Below the pieces are notes generated by a model. The model made no database searches. It was not told where the DNA came from and worked only from the letters and a program-made list of their open reading frames with translations. A stretch of DNA of 64,000 nucleotides, taken from positions 22,526 through 86,525 of the forward strand of contig CAZLRW010000003.1 in assembly GCA_964561925.1 (NCBI GenBank), in the 5' to 3' direction. Position 1 is the first letter of the stretch. Every line of letters starts with the position of its first letter. Of the stretch, positions 57,401 to 64,000 are shown piece after piece. Source of the DNA: SZUA-430 sp964561925. GTDB lineage: Bacteria > Pseudomonadota > Alphaproteobacteria > Micropepsales > Micropepsaceae. Position numbers and translations under genes: made by a program.

Positions 57401-60400
57401 CGACCCCACCGTCACCGCTCCCTTGCCCGACGATGAGACGCCGCGCGTGATCATTGCAGGTTTCGGCCGTGTCGGTCGCGTCGTCGCAAGCCTGCTCGAG
57501 CGGCATGGGCTCCTCTACATCGCCGTGGATTCCGATGCGAGCGCGGTGACCGCGGGCCGCGACGAGGCCAAGCCGGTCTACTTCGGCAACATCCGCCACG
57601 TCGATTTCCTGCGCCGTTGCGGCATCAAGACGGCAACCGCGCTCGTCGTCACGATGGACAACCCGAAGGCCGCCAGCGAAGTCGTACAGATTGCGCGTGC
57701 GGAACGTGCGGACGTGAAGGTCATCGTACGCGCACGCGATGCGGCCCATGCGAGCGAACTCTACCGCCTGGGCGCAACCGATGTGGTCCCCGAAACGGTC
57801 GAGTCGAGCCTTCAACTCGCCGAGGCTGTGCTCGTCGACGTGGGCATCGCCATGGGCCCCGCGATCGCCTCGATCCACGAGAAGCGCGCCGAAATCCGCT
57901 CCCAGATTCAATCCGCCGCCCCGGAGGCGGACATCGCGCTCCCGCTCCGCCGCCGCCTGCGCGACGTCAAGCCAAAGCCGTGACACTCGGCGGGCGGCAG
58001 ACCAGCGGTGAATTCGAACTCAGAGCGAGAAGTACTTGATCGCCCGCACTTGCAGGTAAGAATCGCGGTCGACGAGTTCGAGCGGATCCGTCGCCTCTTC
58101 GCCGCTCAAGATGCGCGCTTCCACGCCGAGCCGCCAATCGTCGGCAAGCCGCGTTGACGACTCCACGTAGAGATAGTGCGAGCCGTTCTCCACGTCGACG
58201 AGCGCCCCGAACAGAAGTTGCGTGTCCGTTTCGTCGCGGAACGACACGCGCACACCGCCGAAGATGTCGTTGTCGAACAGCGCGTTGAACGACGATCCCG
58301 CCGCCGCAATGCTGCGGTCGTCGTGGTTGTACTCCAGCAGAACGCCGACATCGACGCCTTCGCCGAAACCGTTCTTGAACGTGTACTCGCCGCCGAAGAC
58401 GGTCGCGAAGAACGGATCCTGCTGCCCCCAGCGATAGATCGCCTCGGCCTTCAGGATCAGATCGCCGATCACGTAAGACGCATCGGCCCCCGCCTGATTT
58501 ATCAGATCGTAGAACGGCCAAAGCTCCGTCCCGCCCGGCACGGCGACCGGAATGAACCCGGGCTCGCGATCGTTGCCGTAGAAGTACGACACGCCGAAGT
58601 CCAACGGGCCGAACGTACGCTCGTAGCGCACGGCGAAGTCGACGTGCCATTCCTCGTTTTCGGCGTCGTAAACCGCATCGCCCGTGTCGATCGGGAACGG
58701 CCCGCGGAAGCGTCCGTCGTCGTCGGGGAACGTGCGCTCGCGAAAGCCGGTCATCACGAAGAGGCCGAGCTTGCCCCAATCGCCGTAGAGATTGACGTTG
58801 ACCATCGGCTGGCCGAGATACTCTTCGCCGTCGAAATTCTCGACGAAGTCGACCTGATTGATGATGTTGACGAGATGGCGCGATTCCGCGCGCCCCCAAA
58901 ACACTTGATGCACGCCCGCGACCACGTCGAAGCCGTCGCCGCGATAGGTGTAGCTCGCTTCGCGCAAGTCGAAATGCGTTCGCCGCTCGTCGTTCGCATC
59001 AAGCCGCCCGAACGGCGTGATCACGATCTTCTGCCGGTCGTTGTCCCAATTGAACGCAAGCTCAAGCTGTCCGTAGACGGACGGTACGAACCGCGCATCG
59101 TCCTGGCCCGCCCATTCGGGATCTGACGGAAACGCGCGAACCTCGCCGCCGACGAAACCGCTGCCGCTGAAGGCCGGACCGCCGGTGCCGGGATCGGCGG
59201 CCGCGGCCGCCGACGCCATCGCCGCAAGCGCGACGGAACTCCAACCGTACCTGAGCATCATGTTTCCTTCGGACACTTGGGGGAGGCTCCATCGCAGAGG
59301 TTAACGGGCGATGAGTTAACGGATGGTAACCACGCCCCGCAATGCCCGCTTATGCATATTTTCCTGTCTTCGGGGGACACGATTGCGATTTCGCCGCGCG
59401 GATTCACGCGCGGGCACAAGCCCGTCGGAGAGCCTCAACTTGTGCGGGCAGATTCAGAGGATTGAGCGGCGAATCTCGCGCAGGCTTTCAACGGCCGAGC
59501 AGGAACGGCTCCATGTCGTTCTTCGTCAAACCGGCTGCGAAATCGTACGACGCCCACTTCATCACGGTCGACTTGCCGGTGCGATGATTGGTCATCGTCA
59601 TTTCCATCGGACGCCAATAGCGTTCCTGATGCAGCTTGAACGCGGCCGACGTCAGTGTTTTGAGCAGCGAGTTGCCGCGATCGTAGTACTCGACCTGATA
59701 GCCGCGATAGTCTTCGACATCCAGCCAAGCGATCAGCCGCGTGTAGCCGGACTCCGGATCCTTCGGCCGCTGTTCGTTGACGTGGCACGTGCGCTCGGCC
59801 GCGCCCGGGCAGGGTTCGTCGCGCAGATAGGAATAGTCGTACTTCTCGATCGAATGCCCGACCAGGTCTTCGTAGGAAAACTCGCTGCCCGCGAACGACC
59901 CCGTGCGCGAAGACGCCGTGATGCGGCGCGTGCGCGCAGCCGCCGGCAGATAGAGCCACTGATCGTCGTCGCGATCGGTGTGCGCATGCGTCAGCACCGT
60001 CATGCCCCTGACGTCCAGCGGCGTCGCGAACGCGATCGACGTGCGGTCGCCGTCGCCTTGCATCCGCAGCGCCTTTGCCACGAAGTCGCGCACGTTCTCC
60101 GTCCCGGAGCGGTCGCGCAGGATCATCTTCGCGCTCGCCTTGTACGAACTGAACCCGGCGTCGCGCGCCTTCGCGGCCTTCGCGATCTCGAGCCCCCGCG
60201 CCGGATCGCCGGCGACGGCGGCACCCGTCCACGCGATCACGGCTGCGGCGAGAAGCAGGAAGAAACGCGTCATGATTGTTTCCGATCGAACATGATGAGA
60301 AGGCCCGGAAGCACCAGAAGCTCGGCCAACGCCGCCAGCGCGATGATCAGCGCGGCCAGCAAGCCGACGGTGGCGGTGATATTGAACGTCGAGAATCCGA

Positions 60401-63400
60401 GCAACGCGAAACCTAAAGCCAAGGCGACGGACGACAGTATCACTGCGCCGCCCGTGTAAGTCAGAACCTCCTGCGCGGCGGCGGCGGGCGCAAGCCCCTC
60501 CATCTCCCGCGCCCATCGGTATTTGGTCATCGTGTGCACCGTGTCGTCGGTCACGATTCCGTATGTGATCGAGGTCACGACCGAGATCGCGAGGTTAACC
60601 TCGAGCCCCAGGAGGCCCCAAAGCCCGAACGCAATCCCCGCCGGCGCCAGGTTCACGACCAAACTGATGATGCCGTGCAGATAACTCTTGAGCGTGATGC
60701 CCATAAGCAGCGACACGAGCACGACCGAAATCGCCGTGCCCGCCATCATCGCGTCGATGTTGCGCCGCGAGAGATAGGAGTAGACGACGGAAAGCCCCGT
60801 CGCCGTCGCTTGCTGCTCGGGCGCATTCTGTTTCAGCCAGACCTGCCCCTCGTTCGAAAGCGCGATGATCGTCTTCGACGTGACGTGATTGAGCCTCACC
60901 GTCACCATGCTTTCGGCCCGCCCGACGTCGATGATACCCGAGAGGTCGCGCCCCTGCGGCAACGACAGCTCGTAGAGCATCAGATACTGGGCGATCAGCT
61001 GTTTGTTGTCCGGAATCGTATCGAACGCCGGATCGTCGTTGTTCATCGCCTTGTTCAGTCGGCGAATGATGTCGGCGAGCGTCGACACATGCGCCACATG
61101 CGGCTGCTTCCGGTACCATTCCGCGAACGCGTCGAGCCGGCGCAGATACGCCGGATCCGTGATGCCCTCGGCCTTGCCCGCGGGCACCGAATAGATGATG
61201 CCGTGCAAGCCGGTCAGGCGCTCTTCGAGATAGTCGCTGTTCACGCGGAATTCGAACGACGTGTCGAAGTAGCGGACGAAGTTGTCGTTCAGGCTGATCG
61301 TCGGAATGAACCACAGCATCGCGAGGAAGAGCGCGACGAACCCGTAGAGGAACGCCCGGTTGCGCGCCATGATCCAAACCGCCATGCGCTGGAGCGACGT
61401 CTTCGCCCAGCCGCCCTCGGCGAACTCGGGCAGCCGCATGTAGGAGAGCAGGGCAGGGATCAGCGTGACCGTCAGCACGCAGCCGATCAGCGAGCCCACC
61501 GCCACGATGTTGCCGAACTGGTTCAGGGGCGGCGAGTCCGAGAAATTCAGCGACAGGAAGCCGATCGCCGTCGTTCCCGTCTTGATCAGCGTCGGCAGCA
61601 GCTGCAGACGGACGGTCTCGGCGATCGCCTCCTCGCGCGTTCGCCCACGCGATCGCTGCTGCATGGCCGTCATCACGAAGTGCACGCAATCGGCGAAGAA
61701 CAACGTCATGATCACTGGCGGGGCCGCGGCCGTCATCGTGTTCAGCACGACGCCGAACCAGCCGTAGACGCCCATCGTGATGATGACGGTCAGCGCGATC
61801 ACCGTCGTGGTCACGATCGTCACCGCCCAGGACCTGAGGCCCACCACCAGCACCGCGACGATGATGAACGCCATCAACGGCACCAGCGCCATCACGTCGC
61901 GCTGCCCCGCCTCGACGAACGCAAGATCGCCGATGACCCCGCCCGTCAGCCGCACCTCGACGTCCGGGTTCTTGCGCATCGTCTCGGCCGCAAGCTCGCG
62001 CGCGAACGTCGCCATCTCGCGCACTTCCGTGCGGCTCTTGCGCGGCCGGTTGACGTAGATGACGACCGACGTCACGTCGCCCTTGGCCGAAATCGCCTGA
62101 CCCACGAGTTCGCGGTTGGCCAGCACTCGGGCGCGCACGCTCGCGGCCTCTTCGGCGGTCAGTTTCTTGCGCGTGGAATAGAGTTGCTCGACCTTGAGAT
62201 CGTCGCCGTCCGCCTTCAGCTCCTGATAGTTCGCCAGCGAGTCCACGCGCAGCGTATAGGGCGTTTTCCAGGCTTCGCGCGTCACCTCGCCCAACAGCGC
62301 CAGGAAGTCGGGCGTGAACACGTCGCCGCCCTTCGGCGTCATGATCATCACGAGGTTGGAGGAGACCGCGTATTTCTTCTCCATGCTCTCGAGCGCGATG
62401 CGTTCCGGGTTCTCCGTCCCGAAGAAACTGCGCGTGTCCGGGTTGAACGCCAGAAACGGAATCCCGGCAGCCGCAAGAGCCGTCGCGGCGAACGCCGCGA
62501 CGATGATCGCCAGCCGCCACCGCAGAATGAACATTCCCAGCCGGCTGCTGCCGAGGGCCAGCCGTTCTTCCGCCTCTTCCGTGGGCCGTTGGTCCGACAA
62601 GGTCGTGCTCGGGTGGTGTGCTGGTGACTATGCGATACCGGAAAGCTCGCCGATCGTCGCCTGCGGATTTCGGAGCGCCGCCTCCACGATCCGCAAGTAC
62701 CGGTCGAGATAGTCCTCTGCGCCGCCCGGTGCGAACACGCCTTCGCGCGCGTGCAGCATGAACAGCAGATCGCCGTCGACCTCTTGATAGGTCACCGCCG
62801 TGTCGTTCAGGAAGTGCCCGACACCCTCGACCGCGATCGGCAATAACTTCAGTTCGATGTCGCCGAAACGATGCACGGTCCCGGCCGGCGCGAACATCAC
62901 GCGTTCGAAACCGGTGCGTTCCACATTGTCGGGCCACAGCACGTTGAAGCCCGCGAAGTGCGGCGGCACCGGCCGTCCCTCCTTCTTCGCCAACCCGTCG
63001 AGCAGCGTGTGGATCGGATAACCGGCATGGTCGATCCCCTCGACCATCGCATCCGAAAGCCGCCTCGCCTGTTCGGCGACGCTTGACGCCGGATCGATCG
63101 CGCAGCGCGTCAGCATCACGTTCGCGACCCAGCCGATCATCGCCTCGTGCTCGCGCCGCGTACGGTTGGCGACGTTCGAAGAGAGGGTCACCTCGCGCGC
63201 GCCGGTCACGGCGTGGATCAGCGCGTGGTAGGCGGCGCCCAACAATGCGTGCATCGAAACGCCGAGTTCCTTCGTCCGCTCGCGCGCGGGCCAACCCGCG
63301 TCCGCGCCCACGAACCGGCGCACATAGAGGCCGCGCGCATGCGGATCGACCGGCTCGCTCTGCCCGCCCAGCTTCAACGGCGCCGGAAGATTCGCGAGCT

Positions 63401-64000
63401 TGCGCTCCCAGTGTGCGCCCGCCCGCTTCGCCTCGTCCGAGGCCAGCCACCCGCGTTGCCACCGCGCGAAGTCGAAATAGTTCGACGTCGCGCCGTCGTC
63501 CGCCGGCGCCAAGCCGAAATACCGCTGCAGCAATTCGCGGAAGACGAGGCTGTAGGACCACGCATCGCCGAGCAGCACGTGGCTTCTGAACACGAGCACG
63601 TTCTCGCCCTCCGGCCGGCGGAACACGCGCAAGTCGATCAGCGGTCCCGTCTCCACGTCGTGCGGCGTGTTCGCAAGCTGACGCAACTCGTCCATGAAAC
63701 CCGCGTCGTCGAGCTGCGTCGCGTCGACGCCCTGCACCACGAACCGTTCGGGCGGGAGGATCTCGACCTTCGGCGCCCCGTCGACGGCCGGGAAGCGGCT
63801 GCGCAAGACCTCGTGCCGCACGATCGTGTCGTGGAATGCGCGTTGAATGCGCTCAAGAACGATCCCGGGCTTGATCGAAGCGACGTTGATCAACTCCATC
63901 ATGCCGTGCATCGGCATCGGCCCGTCTTTGCGCAACCGGTGCCATAGCCACTCCTGCCGCGCCGACAGCATGCGCCCTTGCGCCTTCGCCTTCGCCGTAC

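Overview
The window is a GC-rich, densely coded bacterial chromosome segment. Composition, codon use and gene families (Ior-type molybdenum hydroxylases, a phasin-like protein, DUF169, DUF3089, MmcQ/YjbR, CYP153-like P450, ChpS/ChpB-type toxin-antitoxin pair, OmpR/EnvZ-type pair) point to a free-living, aerobic, Gram-negative alphaproteobacterium. Lipoproteins, Tat substrates, outer-membrane barrels and an RND/MMPL exporter confirm two membranes. The genus cannot be fixed from sequence alone. I see no rRNA, tRNA, CRISPR array, integrase or transposase.

Layout. 1-5.2 kb: tail of a probable RNA helicase, an NTF2-like protein, an HpcH/HpaI aldolase, a three-gene set of two related small membrane proteins plus a secreted nuclease, and an enoyl-CoA hydratase-like protein. 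5.2-9.4 kb: amidase, MazE/MazF-type toxin-antitoxin operon with its own promoter, secreted prolyl oligopeptidase. 9.6-15 kb: membrane-anchored Ala-rich repeat protein, a very large secreted metallopeptidase-propeller-barrel protein and a PrsW-type intramembrane protease. 15-21.4 kb: TPR lipoprotein, then a minus-strand operon of four overlapping genes (PQQ sugar dehydrogenase, unknown secreted protein, SUMF1-like protein, double NTF2 protein) divergent from an Lrp/AsnC regulator. 21.4-32.5 kb: amidohydrolase, DUF169, adenylate cyclase-TPR protein, SDR, class A beta-lactamase, P450 and small metabolic genes. 32.5-36.3 kb: two-component system divergent from a four-EF-hand protein, and a C39-like peptidase lipoprotein with a small secreted partner. 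36.5-46.7 kb: first molybdenum hydroxylase (large and Fe-S subunits) with a divergent cytochrome c, flavodoxin-like protein, EF-hand lipoprotein, DUF3089 hydrolase, fused SecDF, diheme protein, methyltransferase. 46.9-54.9 kb: phasin-like protein, small unknowns, ArsR, double retropepsin divergent from PadR, then TetR plus a second molybdenum hydroxylase. 55-64 kb: saccharopine-dehydrogenase-like reductase, CPA2 antiporter, and a minus-strand export set of condensation-domain protein (open at the window edge), MMPL/RND transporter, LolA-like protein and outer-membrane barrel.

The most unusual content: nested perfect palindromes placed just after three unrelated genes, whose arms differ between copies yet stay self-complementary; the Ala-rich repeat protein; the metallopeptidase-propeller-barrel fusion next to PrsW; the molybdenum hydroxylase with a combined Tat and lipoprotein signal; and a condensation domain that lacks its catalytic histidine but sits in a lipid-exporter operon. 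Several regulatory sites are readable: the toxin-antitoxin promoter, a PadR operator, a TetR operator and paired palindromes before Lrp.
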